64,000 bases of DNA from positions 532,407-596,406 of the forward strand of contig SZWC01000042.1 of the NCBI GenBank assembly GCA_023375785.1, written 5' to 3'. The notes under the pieces were generated by a model that saw only the letters and a program-made list of their open reading frames with translations, made no database searches and was not told the DNA's origin. The position numbers and the translations under genes were made by a program. Each line of letters begins with the position of its first letter. The stretch's first letter is position 1. The stretch is from Penium margaritaceum. Its lineage: Eukaryota > Streptophyta > Zygnematophyceae > Desmidiales > Peniaceae. Shown one piece after another: positions 31,901 to 44,631 of this stretch.

Positions 31901-34118
31901 TGGCTCTGGTTATGTGACCCGGCCTTGGTTTCTGTGACCCGGCTTTGGTTTCTGTGACCCGGCTTTGGTTTCTTTGAACCGGCTTTGGTTTTTGTGACCC
32001 GGCTTTGGTTTCAGTGACCCGGCTTTGGTGTATGTGACCTGGCATTGGCTTTTGTGACCGGCTTTGGTTTCCGTGACCATGCTTTGGTTTTTATGATCCG
32101 TCTTTGGTTTTTGTGACCTGGCTTTAGTTTCTGTGACCCGGCTTTGGTTTATGTGACCCGGCTTTGGTTTCTGTGACCCGGCTTTGGTTTGTGTGACTGG
32201 GCTTCCATTTCTGTGACCCGGTTTCGGTTTATGTGACCCGGCTTTGGTTTTTGTGACCCGACTTTGGTGTATGTGACCCAATTTTGGTTTATGTGACCCG
32301 GCTTTGGTTTATGTGACTCGGCTTTGGTTTCTATGACCCCGCTTTTGTCTCTGTGACCCGGCCTTGGTTTCCGTGACCCGACTTTGGTTTCTGTGACCCG
32401 GCTTTGGTTTGTATGACCTGGCATTGGTTTTTGTGACCTAACTTTGGTTTCTGTGATTCGGCTTTGGTTTATGTGACCTAGTTTTGGTTAATGTGACCCG
32501 GCCTTGGTTTGTGTGATCTGGCTTTGGTTTCTGTGACCCGGATTTGGTTTCCGTGACCCGGTCTTGGTTTATATGACCTGGCTTTGGTTTATGTGATCTG
32601 GCTTTGGTTTCTGTGACCCAGCTCTGGTTTTTGTGACTCGGCTTTGGTTTCTGTGACTCAGCTCTGGTTTCTCTGGGATGGCTTGGTTTTTGTGCCCCGG
32701 CTTTGGTTGTTGTGTCCCAGCTTTGCTTTCTGTGACCCGGCTTTTGGTATATGTGACCCGGCTTTGGTTTATGTGACCCGGCTTTGGTTTATGTGACCCG
32801 GCTTTGGTTTCTATGACCCGGCTTTCTGTGAGCTGGCTTTGGTTTTTGTGCCCGGGTTTGGTTTCCGTGACCTGGCTTTGGGTTTTGTGACCTGGCTTAG
32901 ATTTATGTGATATGGCTTTGGTTTCTGTAACCCGGCTCTAGTTTATGTGACTCAGCTTTGGTTTCTGTGACTCAGCTTTGATTTATGTGACATGGCTTGG
33001 TTTTTTTGACTCGGATTTGGTTGGTGTGTCCCGTTTTTGCTTTATGTGACTCCGGTTTTGTTTGTGTGACCCAGCTTTGGTTTGTGTGACCTGGCTTTGA
33101 TTTATGTGACCCGGTTTTGGTTTCTGTGACCCAGCTTTGGTTTCTGTGACCCGGCTTTGTTTTTTGTGATTCGGCTTTGGTCATTGTGACCCAAATTTAA
33201 TTACTGTGACCCGGCTTTGGTTTCTATGACCCGTCTTTGGTTTCTGTGACCCGGTTTTGGTTCTTGTGTCCCGGCTTTGGTTTTTGTGACGGGGCTTTTG
33301 TTTATGTGACTCATATTTGGTTTCTGTGACTCGCCTTTGATTTATGTGACTTGTCTTTGGTTTCTGTGACCGGGCTTTGGTTTCGACGACCCTACTTTGG
33401 TTTCTGTGGCCCGGCTTTGGTTTTTGTGCCCCGGCTTTGGTTTATGTGATTAGGCTTAGGTTTTTGTGACCCAGCTTTGGTTTCTCTGACCTGGCTTTGG
33501 TTCCTGTGACCCGGCATTGGTTCTGTGACCCGGCTTTGGTTTCTGTGACCCGGCTCTGGTTTGTGTGACCCGGCTTTTGGTTTCTGTGATCTGGCTCTGG
33601 TTTATGTGATCTTGCTTTGGTTTCTGTGACCCGGCTCTGGTTTATGTGACTCGGCTTTGGTTTCAATGACTCAGCTTTGGTTTCTATGGCATGGCTTGGT
33701 TTTTGTGCCCCGGCTTTGGTTCTTGTGTCCCAACTTTGTTTTGTGTGACCCGGCTTTTGGTATCTATGACCGGCTTTGGATTATGTGACCCAGCTTTGGT
33801 TTATTTGACCCGGCTTTGGTTCCCATGACCCGGCTTTGGTTTCTGTAACCCGGCTTTGGTTTCTGTGTCCCGGGTTTCGTTGATGTGACCCGGCTTTTAT
33901 TACTTTGACCCGGCGTTGGTTTCTGTGACCCGGCTTTGGTTTCTGTGACCCGGTTTTTGTTTGTGTGACCCGGCCCTGGTTTTTGTGAGTGGGATTTTAT
34001 ATCTGTCACCCGGCTTTGGTTTCTCTGACCCAGCTTTGGTTTGTGTGACTCGGCTTTGGTTAATGTGACCCGGCTTTGGTTTCTGTGACCCGGCTTTGGT
34101 TTCTGTGACCCGGTTTTT

Positions 34119-34926
34119 NNNNNNNNNNNNNNNNNNNNNNNNNNNNNNNNNNNNNNNNNNNNNNNNNNNNNNNNNNNNNNNNNNNNNNNNNNNNNNNNNN
34201 NNNNNNNNNNNNNNNNNNNNNNNNNNNNNNNNNNNNNNNNNNNNNNNNNNNNNNNNNNNNNNNNNNNNNNNNNNNNNNNNNNNNNNNNNNNNNNNNNNNN
34301 NNNNNNNNNNNNNNNNNNNNNNNNNNNNNNNNNNNNNNNNNNNNNNNNNNNNNNNNNNNNNNNNNNNNNNNNNNNNNNNNNNNNNNNNNNNNNNNNNNNN
34401 NNNNNNNNNNNNNNNNNNNNNNNNNNNNNNNNNNNNNNNNNNNNNNNNNNNNNNNNNNNNNNNNNNNNNNNNNNNNNNNNNNNNNNNNNNNNNNNNNNNN
34501 NNNNNNNNNNNNNNNNNNNNNNNNNNNNNNNNNNNNNNNNNNNNNNNNNNNNNNNNNNNNNNNNNNNNNNNNNNNNNNNNNNNNNNNNNNNNNNNNNNNN
34601 NNNNNNNNNNNNNNNNNNNNNNNNNNNNNNNNNNNNNNNNNNNNNNNNNNNNNNNNNNNNNNNNNNNNNNNNNNNNNNNNNNNNNNNNNNNNNNNNNNNN
34701 NNNNNNNNNNNNNNNNNNNNNNNNNNNNNNNNNNNNNNNNNNNNNNNNNNNNNNNNNNNNNNNNNNNNNNNNNNNNNNNNNNNNNNNNNNNNNNNNNNNN
34801 NNNNNNNNNNNNNNNNNNNNNNNNNNNNNNNNNNNNNNNNNNNNNNNNNNNNNNNNNNNNNNNNNNNNNNNNNNNNNNNNNNNNNNNNNNNNNNNNNNNN
34901 NNNNNNNNNNNNNNNNNNNNNNNNNN
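34119..34926. other. Assembly gap (808 N)
   Basis: A run of 808 undefined bases inside the 20-bp minisatellite. The true array length is unknown. Confidence 0.99.
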
Positions 34927-36584
34927 ATGTGACCCGGCTTTGGTTTCTGTGACCCGGCTTTGGTTTCTGTGACCCGGCTTTGGTTTTTGTGACCGGCTTT
35001 GGTTTCCGTGACCTGCTTTGGTTTATGTGGTCCGGCTTTGGGGTTTATGACCTTGGCTTGGTTTCTGTGACCCAGCTTTGGTTTTTGTGACCCGGCTTTG
35101 GTTTCTGTGACCCGGCTTTGGTTTATGTGACTGGGCTTTCGTTTCTGTGACCCGACTTTGGTTTATGTGATCCGGCTTTGGTTTTTGTAACCCGACTTTG
35201 GCTTCTGTGACCCGGCTTTGGTTTATGTCACTTGGCTTTGGTTTTGCAGATTGGCCTTGGTTTCTATGACCCCGCTTTGGTCTCTGTGACCCGGCTTCGG
35301 TTTGTGTGACCCGACTTTAGTTTCTGTGACCCAGCTTCGGTTTCTGTGACCCGACTTTGGTTTCTGTGATTCGGCTTTGGTTTATGTGACATAGTTTTGG
35401 TTTGTGTGACACGGCCTTGGTTTCTGTTATATGGCTTTGGTTTCTGTGACCCGGATATGGTTTTTGTGACCCCGCTTTGGTTTCAGTGACCTGGCTTTGG
35501 TTTGTGTGATCTGGCTTTGGTTTCTGTGACCCGGCTCTGGTTATGTGACTCGGCTTTGGTTCCTGTGACTCAGCTTTGGTTTCTCTGGCATGGCTTGGTT
35601 TTTGTGCCCTGGCTTTGGTTGTTGTGTACCGGCTTTGCTTTCTGTGATCCGGCTTCTGGCATCTGTGACCCGGCTTTGGTTTATGTGACCCGGCTTTGGT
35701 TTATGTGACCCGGCTTTGGTTTATGTGACCCGGCTTTGGTTTCTGTGAGCTGGCTTTTGTTTTTGTGACCCAGCTTTGGTTTCCGTGACCTGGCTTTGGG
35801 TTTTGTGACCTGGCTTTGGTTTATGTGATATGGCTTTGGTTTCTGTAACCCAGCTCTGGTTGCTGTTACTCGGCTTCGGTTTCTGTGACTTGGCTTTGGT
35901 TTTTATGACATGGCTTGGTTTTTGTGACCCGGCTTTGGTTGCTGTGTCCCGGTTTTGCTTTCTATTACTCGATTTTGGTTTGTGTGACCGTGCTTTGGTT
36001 TATGTGACCTGGCTTTGTTTTATGTGACCCGGTTTTGCTTTCCGTGACCCAGCTTTGGTTTCTATGACCCGGCTTTGGTTTCTGTGACCCGGTTTTGGTT
36101 ACTGTGACCCATATTTCATTACTGTGACCAGGCTTTGGTTTCTGTGACCCATCTTTGGTTTATGTGACCCGGCTTTGGTTTCTGTGACCCGGCTTTGGTT
36201 TTTGTGACCAGCCTTTTGTTTATGTGACTCATCGTTGGTTTATGTGACCCGCCTTTGATTTATGTGACTCGTCTTTGGTTTGTGTGACCGGGCTTTGGTT
36301 TCGATGATCCGGCTTTGGTTTGTGTGGCCCGGCTTTGGTTTTTGTGTCCCGCCTTTGGTTTCTGTGATTAGGCTTACGTTTCTGTGACCGAGCTTTGGTT
36401 TCTGTGACCCGGCTTTGGTTTCTGTGACCCTGCCTTGGTTTTGTGACCCGGCTTTTGTTTTTGTGACCCGGCTCTGGTTTGTGTGACCCGGCTTTGCTTT
36501 CTGTGAGCCGATGTTGGGTTTTGTGAGCCAGCTTTGGTTTCTGTCACCCGATTTTGGTTTATGTGATCCGGCTTTGGTTTTTAT
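34927..36584 (+). repeat. 20-bp minisatellite, right block
   Basis: Continuation of the same array after the gap. Unit patterns around 35583 (CTCTGGCATGGCTTGG) echo those at 32671 and 33684, so older higher-order structure exists on both sides of the gap. It ends at ...GGTTTTTAT, where non-repeat sequence begins. Confidence 0.93.
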
Positions 36585-37663
36585 TGTAAAAAACAAACAA
36601 CAATTGACAAAATACACACCCACAAATGGGGCATCCCATAATATTACATAAATTCCCCGTCTGAACACCAGGCTACGACATGCACAACAAAACAATAAAA
36701 TCAGAAGAAGTGGGTTCACATCCCTCGTGCAACAGTGAGATCAAGCGAGAAGATGTAACGGCCAGATCCGCGCTGGCGGGACAACCAATTCCACAAACGA
36801 GCTTCGCGCTTCACCAGCACGGGTAAACTACTGGCCAAAAGGACGCCTGCGGTCCGGTCCCCACATCGCAACAAACCAACTGCTTGGCAAATTTCTGGAC
36901 AGCACTAGTCGAGTTTTGCCTTTGTCCAAGAACCTAGTCCAAAAACGGAGTTGCTCCGCAACTCCTCACACAGCAGCAGCAGCAAAAGCAACATCGAGGC
37001 TATGACTGCATCAGTCATATCACACTCCTTGGTGAAAGGGTATAGGATATAGTAGCAATAGTACTTAAAGTAGTACTTTGTATTGAATACAGTACAACTC
37101 GGTTATTCTGTTGCCTCATTCCTGGCTGTACGCCTACAGGCTGTGGCGTTGCTTCAGTGTTCCGCACTGCTCGCTGTCCGCCTATGGGCGGTGGCGCTTT
37201 CTTGCTATTCTTCAATATCGTTGTTCGCCTACTAGTAGTGGCATTATCCTCCTTTTTGCTTCATCTCGGCTGCCCTTCTCCAAGCTGTGGCACCTTTCAT
37301 CATTCATCGCTTCTCTTCTGCCCACCGTTTCCAGCTGAGACCTCACTTGTTCGCTTCCTCTCACTCACTCGTTCTTCATGCAGGCTCGCCCTTGGTAGCT
37401 GAGGCTCGGCCCACTGCCTTGCCCGCTCCTTGGTGCTATTGCCTTCTCGGTTGCATTCATGATAGGCTTGTGTCCTCCGGCACCACCTCCATCAATCGCA
37501 GTAATCATGACAGTCTCGTGCCTAACAGCACCGCCTCCACCACACTGTCGCACTCTGTCGTGCCTTCATTACTAACTCCGCCTGTGCCTGTCCTCCACTA
37601 CAGTTCTCATCACCAACTCATGCACTCAACTAAGGATCCCCAACTACTCCCAATTATACGACA
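36585..37663 (+). repeat. Candidate Copia-type LTR (left end uncertain)
   Basis: The right end is fixed by a classic tRNA-Met primer site that follows ...TTATACGACA. The sequence may start at TGTAAAAAAC right at the satellite edge (36585), giving TG...CA and 1079 bp, but no second LTR is present to confirm this. A TATA-like GGTATAGGATATAG lies near 37040. The first 400 bp hold no recognisable gene. If real, it is a truncated element. Confidence 0.4.
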
Positions 37664-37675
37664 TGGTATCAGAGC
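37664..37675 (+). other. tRNA-Met-type primer-binding site
   Basis: TGGTATCAGAGC, the standard primer site complementary to initiator tRNA-Met used by most plant Copia elements, directly after a CA dinucleotide. Confidence 0.75.
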
Positions 37676-39357
37676 ATCGTGAAAGATTCGCCTCACATTT
37701 GTCTCACTTTCGCCTCCTCCGTCCCCCATTGACAGTCTCTGACGCCTGAACAGCCGGGCTGGAGCGCTTTGTCTTGCCCTCCTTCAAATCAGCAGAAATA
37801 CCGGAGCCTGATTCCTCCCTCACGTATAATGGCAACGGACTTGTGTATGAGCACAACCCTATAGCCACAGCAGTCAGCTTTCATTCTTCATCGTAACCGA
37901 ACCACAACTGCCGAAAACATCCCAAAGCACCCTTCTGCATGAAGCCATTTCTACAATAGCACTATGAGCATCAACCGCTCCCAAGTGCCCTCTTTTTCGT
38001 CTTCAACCTGCATCTTGAGTATGAACACCTATCCAGAACTAGTATATGGGTACAACTCCGAGAAAGCGCTACACACCAAGCAGAAGCATCATCGTGTTTT
38101 CCTTGCGGTAGCAGCGGCACAACCACAGCATCAAAGTCCATATCATCATCCCCAGTGGCCATTGAAGCGCTTCACATCATAACATCAACCACGTGTCCTT
38201 CCCCCTCCATCCATTTTGTTCATCTCTTCTTGAGCCATAAGAGCAGCATATATGTGGCCCACAATTGCTGTAGGTTATCCTCTCAGGCTCTCTCCTGTTG
38301 TTTCCCCTTGGAAGGCATCTGCCATACTCAAACAGCACCATGACCAAGCGACTGCCATCCGATGTCCACTCACAGACACAGATATTACCCTTTGATCTTG
38401 GGTGCGTTGCATCTGCCATCACCAATCATACCCTGCTCAAGAAACTGCAGCTCACCTCTGCTTGGCCATCTACCAAGGTTCCGTATCCCTCACAAAGTCC
38501 CAGAAGCCAAGACGCCGCTCCTCCAATGCTAACATCCTCTACTCACAAGAACGCATCACACGTCTCCCTTCCTTCTCAGACCATCAAGCTCCCTCTCTCT
38601 GGTTGCATCTTCTCACCACCCAACAGTAACTCGTTGGATCATCGTGAGCTCTTGTCTCTCTCACCACAGGATTCCTATCCCGTCCTCCATATTAGCTCCA
38701 TCTTCTCCAATGAAGAGATTCACCCAACAATAGCTACGCCAGCTATCATAGGAACTCTCCCAAAGTGTTCTTGCTTCATACACACCACAAGTCAATCCCG
38801 AAGACAACGATGCCGTCTTCTAACATATTTCACTAGCTCCTCAGCTCACAACACTTCATCCACTACAACCCTGCCTTGACGTGGCAACTCAGATTGAACA
38901 ACATTCTCAGCTCCACCGCCAACCTCAACAGCAACCATACTTCAAACAGAGTTGACTACTTTCTCCCGAGAAGAAGTCACCACCTTCACGAAAACCTTCT
39001 ATGGGATCACACTGTCCAACCACAACCTCCAAAGCTCAAGCTCAGAAGATGCGTACAGCAAAGCAAAGCAGTAAAATCAGTACCCACTGCCCAAAGTTCC
39101 CTCACCTCATCTCTTCACTCCAAATGAGCTCAATTCCTTTGCATCTGCCTTCTCTGGGATCATTGCTCTTGGAGAACCAGCAAAGCAGAATCAAAATATG
39201 ACCACTACATCAGGACACTTCGCACATCCTCCAGAGAAACCAGAAATATCCCCACATTCCTCAGTCCCTTTTGACTACTTTCTACTTCCTCCTTCCATCC
39301 GCGACGGAAACCAGCCTTCACCAAACATAACCCGTCACCGAACTTCTCTCGTCCAGA
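37676..39357 (+). other. Unassigned internal region after the primer site
   Basis: C/A/T-rich, G-poor plus strand. The longest open stretch (38298-38879, 193 codons, Ser/Pro/Thr-rich) matches no domain I know. There are no Copia gag, integrase or RT motifs. It could be the inside of a non-autonomous LTR element or ordinary spacer. It ends at about 39357, where Gypsy gag homology starts. Confidence 0.35.
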
Positions 39358-41066
39358 GTTCCGCGCAAACTGCGCACCAGCAGCAGGCTCCCTAGGTACC
39401 CCTGTCCGCCGGAACGATGCCGATGGGAGCTGTAGTTCCCTTGGAGGCAGCAATGTCCTAGCCACCCGTGTATCGGCCGCCGCCACATGGGGGAGTAGTG
39501 CAAGCGGGGACGACGCCGCAACCACCTGCGGTGGGACATCCAACAATGGGTGCACCACTACAGCAGATAAACCCACCACTGGTATTGATGGGTGCCGCAC
39601 TGGCAGGGAACGTGATGCCGGCGATAGGCATGCAGCAGACCAACTACCAGCTGCAGTAGGTGACGACGCCAACACTGGCAGGGACCGCGGTGCAGCACCC
39701 TGTGATGGCACAACATCCACCACAAGAGATGTAGTCTTTTGGGGGCGTAACCCAAGGGGGTGCCATGACTCAGCCTCATGGGGTCCAGCCACTGATGCAC
39801 CAGCAGCAGCAACGTGGAGGCATGATGTTGATGCAACCCTCAGCAACAGTTTTGCACCCGTGGCCAACTCCGCAATAGCAGTTGACAAGCATCACGCAAG
39901 TAGAAGTGGATCAGCAGCCTTTTGTGCCCAGTACACAACCGCCGCCACCCCAAGGGGTACTGCCACCACCCCAATACTCCGTAGTAGCCTACCAACATCT
40001 TCATCCGCTGTAGCTAACCGGAACCATGCCAGTTGGTGTGACTCTTTAGGTACCACCTGTAATGCCACAACTTCCCCCAGCGTCACACGGTCACTCGCAC
40101 CCACCATTGCCGCAAATGATGGGGGATCAGGACCCCGCATGGACAACAACCCATTCCCCCCCCCCGGTGGCACCAGCTGCGGTTATCAGTGTTGCTACGG
40201 TCCCTACCACATAGACATATTGGATGCCTCATCTGATGGCACCACATGCACACGGACCTCCGGCACCGCCCCTTCGGACGACGTTATTCTCCACATCTTA
40301 CACCACCTAAATGCCAGCTCCTTCCTGGTACATACACCAGTCACACACACACCCAGGATCTCACATACGCGCAAGGAAACTTTCGATGCAGATCCACCAT
40401 GCGGGATACTCTGTGGCCCATTATACCAATCTCCCCCTCTAACTGTTATGACTCCATTGACGACTAATCGCAGTATTGTACCTCAACTGCATTACATCTG
40501 CTCTGAGCCGGCTAATCTGCCGCGGCTGGACACCTTCAAGGGCGCCCCGGAGGTTAACCCCTGGATCTGGCTGAAGCAAATCACACTCTATGCCAGCATT
40601 GGCCGAATGACACCCGACATCTGCCTCGCTACCGCGGAACTACACCTCCAGTGAGCTGTGGCCGATTGGTACAATGCACGCGCCCCCTTCATGTCTTTTC
40701 ATGATTTTGTCAATGCTCTCATTGAACGCTTCGAACACCTGACAAAGGAAGAGGCACTGCGGAATATCAAGAAGGATTTCATGCGCAAGGATGATGACAT
40801 CTGCAGATTCCAGGATCAGTTTCTCACTTAGGCTTCCGTGGCCAATAATCCACAAGGAGAAGGCCTTCTCCTGTGGGTCCTCCTGAAGAATCTGATCCGC
40901 GCACTCCCTAACGAGGTCAGCAGTCTTATGATTGCTGACCGCTACTGCTCCGTGCAAGATGCGGTGCAACATGCTACAGCTTTATCCACTCGTCAGCGAT
41001 CTACTTGCCAGCATCAGAGCGGAGAAAGCCACACACCACCTTCCTCACAAAGCCAGCCACCGCCGC
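39358..41066 (+). pseudogene. Gypsy gag fragment (third copy)
   Basis: Collinear with about 26410-28190: Gln/Pro-rich N-terminal stretch (MPMGAVVPLEA), Ser/Thr-rich middle, then the gag core (LDTFKGAPEVNPWIWLKQ near 40527) and helical tail (SSLMIADRYCSVQDAVQHA near 40930). It lacks the LTR, primer site and N-terminal part, and ends in the 21-bp minisatellite near 41066. Broken, several breaks. Confidence 0.8.
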
Positions 41067-42021
41067 ATAAGAGTGACAGACTTTGGCAAAAGAGCGTCAC
41101 ACTTTGGCACTAGGGCGTCACACTTTGGCACTAGAGCATCACACTTTGGCACACGAGCATCACACTTTGGCACTAGAGCGTGACACTTTGGCACTAGAGC
41201 TTCACACATGGCCACAAGAGCGTCACACTTTGGCACTAGAGCTTCACACTCTGGTACTAGAGGTTTACACTCTGGCACTAGATTGTCACACTTTGGCACT
41301 ATAGCGTCACACTTTGGCACCAGAGGTTCACACGTTGGCACTAGAGTGTCACACGTTGGCACTAGGGCTTCACACATTGGGACTAGAGCTTCACACATTG
41401 GCACTAGAGCGGCACACATTGGCACTAGAGCATCACACTTTGGCACTAGAGCGTCACACTTTGGCACTAGAGCGTCACACTTTGGCACTTAAGTGTCACA
41501 CTTTGGCACTAGAGTGTCACACTTTGGCATTAGAGCGTCACACTTTTGCACTAGAGCTTCAAACTTTGGCAATAGAGCTTCAGACATTGGCTCTATAGCA
41601 TTGCACTTTGGCACTAGAGCATCACACTTTGGCACTAGAGCAACACACTTTGGCACTAGAGTATCACACTTTTGCACTAGAGCGTCACACTTGGGCACTA
41701 GAGCATCTGAATTTGGCACTTGAGCGTCATACTTTGGCACTAGAGTGTCACACTTTGGAACTAGATCTCCACACTTTGGCAGAATATCTCCGCACTTGAG
41801 CACTAGAGCGTCACACTTTGGCACAGGAGCGTCACACTTTGGCACTGTACTGTCACACTTTGGCACTAGAGCATCACGCACTGGCACGAGAGCTTCAGAG
41901 TTGGCACTAGAGCTTAACACTTTTGCACTAAAGTGTCACACTTTGGCACTAGAGGGTCACACTTTGGCACTAGAGGTTCACACGTTGGCACTATAGTCTC
42001 ACACATTGGCACTAGAGCTTT
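41067..42021 (+). repeat. 21-bp minisatellite, CACTTTGGCACTAGAGCGTCA type (first block)
   Basis: About 45 units. It starts at the truncated gag and stops at a solo LTR, then resumes in phase beyond it. With a period of 21, two plus-strand frames (HTLALER and SHFGTRA patterns) and one minus frame (CDALVPK pattern) lack stops in the consensus. Confidence 0.95.
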
Positions 42022-43369
42022 TGTCATGCACAAATCTGCCGCAGCTCCGCAAAAGAAGCAATCCGCGGAATGGGGACCGAGAAGGCAGAGGGTCCGCGCA
42101 CAGGATGCTGGCTCCCGCGGATGTGGTTGAGCGAGGGGTAGCGCGGATCCCAGGAGGCAAGGGCCAGGGTATTGATGGGAAGTCCGCCGCAGGCTAACAA
42201 CTCGTCTGCGGCGGTTCTCCTCAGTCGAAGAACTCGTGGAAAGGCGGGAAGCAGTGGAGGGAAGAGCCGCGGTGCAAAGGGAACAGGAACAAGTCGCAGT
42301 AGAATCCGCGGCCACTGACAAAGCACAGGCAGGACAGTGGAGGAACTGAAAAATCAGGGGAGAAAACGTCCAATCAGCATAAGCGACCAAACATCAATCA
42401 CGGAGGAGTCCCGGCAGACGCACCGCGGAAGACGAAGATTCAAGGAAGAATACGAAGAACCGCGTGCACGAACCGCGGATGGAGAACATGATCAGCAGAA
42501 GATAGGCAGTGTGTATGTGTGTGTGAATAGGACGAGACCCGCGGTGCGTAGCCGCACCGCGTGGGGTCCAAAATTGGAGGAAGTAGGATGGTGTGAGAGG
42601 GATGAGACCGACGGCATGTAGACACGCTGTGCGGAGTCCCAAGTAGAAAAGGGCCCCACCAGCAATAGCACAAGTGCAACTCAGACTTCCTTGCATTCCA
42701 AAGTATTCTATGTACTCCGCAATCAGCCTTATAAAATTCATTGGCCTACTCTCATTCCTGTGTTCCGCCCATTGCCGTCTTGCCCTCAGTTGCTCTCGGA
42801 GTCCGATCCGCGGGCTGTGGGGGAGTGCGTGAAGAACCAAAAGTCCAACTGAGGTGGGCTGCCGGCGGTATCCCTTGCTTGCACACATCCGCGGAACAGG
42901 GTTCCGCGGAGAGGAGTCGGACGCCACGAGGTGGTGGACTCCCGTGTGGGAAGAAGTGGAACGCGGAGCATCACTCATCGGTGAGGTGTCTGAAGCTTAG
43001 ACCTGTGGTCCGCATAATAGCTGATAATCAGAAGTTTGCCATTGCGGGTTGTCGTACTCTAGTGGGCCGCGGAGTGTCATATTTCATTAAGGTGTCTGCG
43101 CAGAAGCTTAGACCTGTGGTCCGCGGAACAACTGATCACTGGGAGTTTGCCATTGTTGGTCGCCCTAATCTGGTGGGCCGCGGAGTGTCAGTTTCCATAA
43201 AGGTGTGTCCGCAGCGGTCCCAAGCCCGTAGTCTGCGGAACAGCCGCTAGCCTGAAAGTGACTTGTGTCTGGCCGCTCACTGGTAGCGGTGAAGTGCATA
43301 ATCCGCAGAGGTCCGCAGAGAGTGATCGCCCGCGGAAAAATCAGGGACGCGGCAAAATTGGGGGTATCA
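42022..43369 (+). mobile_element. Solo Gypsy LTR, 1348 bp, with target duplication GCTTT
   Basis: Starts TGTCATGCAC and ends GGGGGTATCA, the ends of the Gypsy family above. GCTTT flanks it on both sides (42017-42021 and 43370-43374), a perfect 5-bp target duplication. No internal coding region remains, so it is a solo LTR, as left by recombination between two LTRs. It lies inside the 21-bp array, which must be older. It is about 300 bp longer than the LTRs at 2625 and 14464. Confidence 0.9.
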
Positions 43370-44631
43370 GCTTTACACTTTGGCACAAGAGCGTCACACT
43401 CTGGCACTAGAGCTTCACACTTTGGCACAAGAGCGTCACATCTTGGCACTGGAGCGGCACACTTTGGCACTAGAGCGTTACACTTTGGTACTAGAGCGGC
43501 TCACTTTGGCATTAGAGCGTCACACTTTGGTGCTAGATCTTCCCACTTTGGCATTAGAGCATCACACTTTGGCAATAGAGCGTCACACTTTAGCACTAGG
43601 GCGTCACACTTTGTCACTAGAGTATCACACTTTGGCACTAGAGAGTCACACTTTGGCACTAGAGTGTCACACTTTTGCACTAGAGCGTCACACTTTGGCA
43701 CTAGAGAAACACGCTTTGGTACTAGAGCTTCACACATGGGCACAAGAGCGTCACACTTTGGCACTAGAGCTTCACACTATGGAAATAGAGCTTTACACTC
43801 TGGCACTATATTATCACACTTTGGCACTAGAGCGTAACAACTTGGCACAAGAGGTTCACACTTTGGCACTAGAGTGTCACACATTGGCACTAGAGCTTCA
43901 CACTTTGGGACAATAGCTTCACTCTTTGGCACTAGAGCGTCACACGTTGGCACGAGAGCGTCACACTTTGGCACTAGAGCGTCACACTTTGGCACTAGAG
44001 CGTCCCACTTTGGCATTAGAGCCTCACACTTTGGCACAAGAGCTACACATTTTGGCACTAGAGGTTCACACTTTGGCACTAGCGCATCAAACTTAGGCAC
44101 AAGAGCATCACAATTTGGCACTATAACGTCACACTTTCGCACTGGAGAATCACACTTTGGCACTAGAGCATCACACTTTGGCACAAGAGCGTCACACGTT
44201 TGCTCTAGAGCATCACACTTTGGCACTAGAGCGTCACACTTTGGAACTAGAGTGTGATACTTTGGCACAAGAGCGCCATATTTTGCCACTAAAGCCTTGC
44301 ATTTTGGTACTAGAGCGCCACACGTTGGCACTAGAGCTTCACACTTTGGCAAAAGAGCTTTACACTTTGGCACTAGAGCGTCACAATTTGACACTAGAGT
44401 GTCACAATTTGGCACTAGAGCATCACACTTTAGCACTAGAGCGTCACACTTTCGCACTAGAGCATCACACTTTGGCACTGGAGCGTCACACTTTGGAACT
44501 AGAGCTTCACACTTTGGCACTAGATCTCTGTACTTCATCACTAGGGCATCACACTTTGGCACTAGAGCGTCACACTTTGGCACTAGAGTGTCACACTTTG
44601 GCACTTGAGCGTCACACTTCGACACTAGAGC

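Larger units (their letters stand above)
28938..34118 (+). repeat. 20-bp minisatellite, GGTTTCTGTGACCCGGCTTT type (left block)
   Basis: About 260 tandem units with frequent single-base variants (TTTATG/TTTCTG/TTTTTG, CCGG/CCAG/CTGG). The minus strand is open over long stretches because three units make 60 bp, giving a 20-residue pattern of the type TETKAGSQKPKPGHRNQSRV. It stops at an assembly gap and resumes beyond it. No gene is supported in it. Confidence 0.95.

Noticed and set aside
34096-34932. Open frame across the N run
   Set aside because: It consists almost wholly of undefined bases.
28938-36584. CRISPR-like array of short repeats
   Set aside because: Units are contiguous with no unique spacers and vary freely. 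It is a tandem minisatellite in a eukaryotic repeat region.
36680-36710. tRNA B-box-like GGTTCACATCC
   Set aside because: Two mismatches to the B-box consensus and no A box at a suitable distance.
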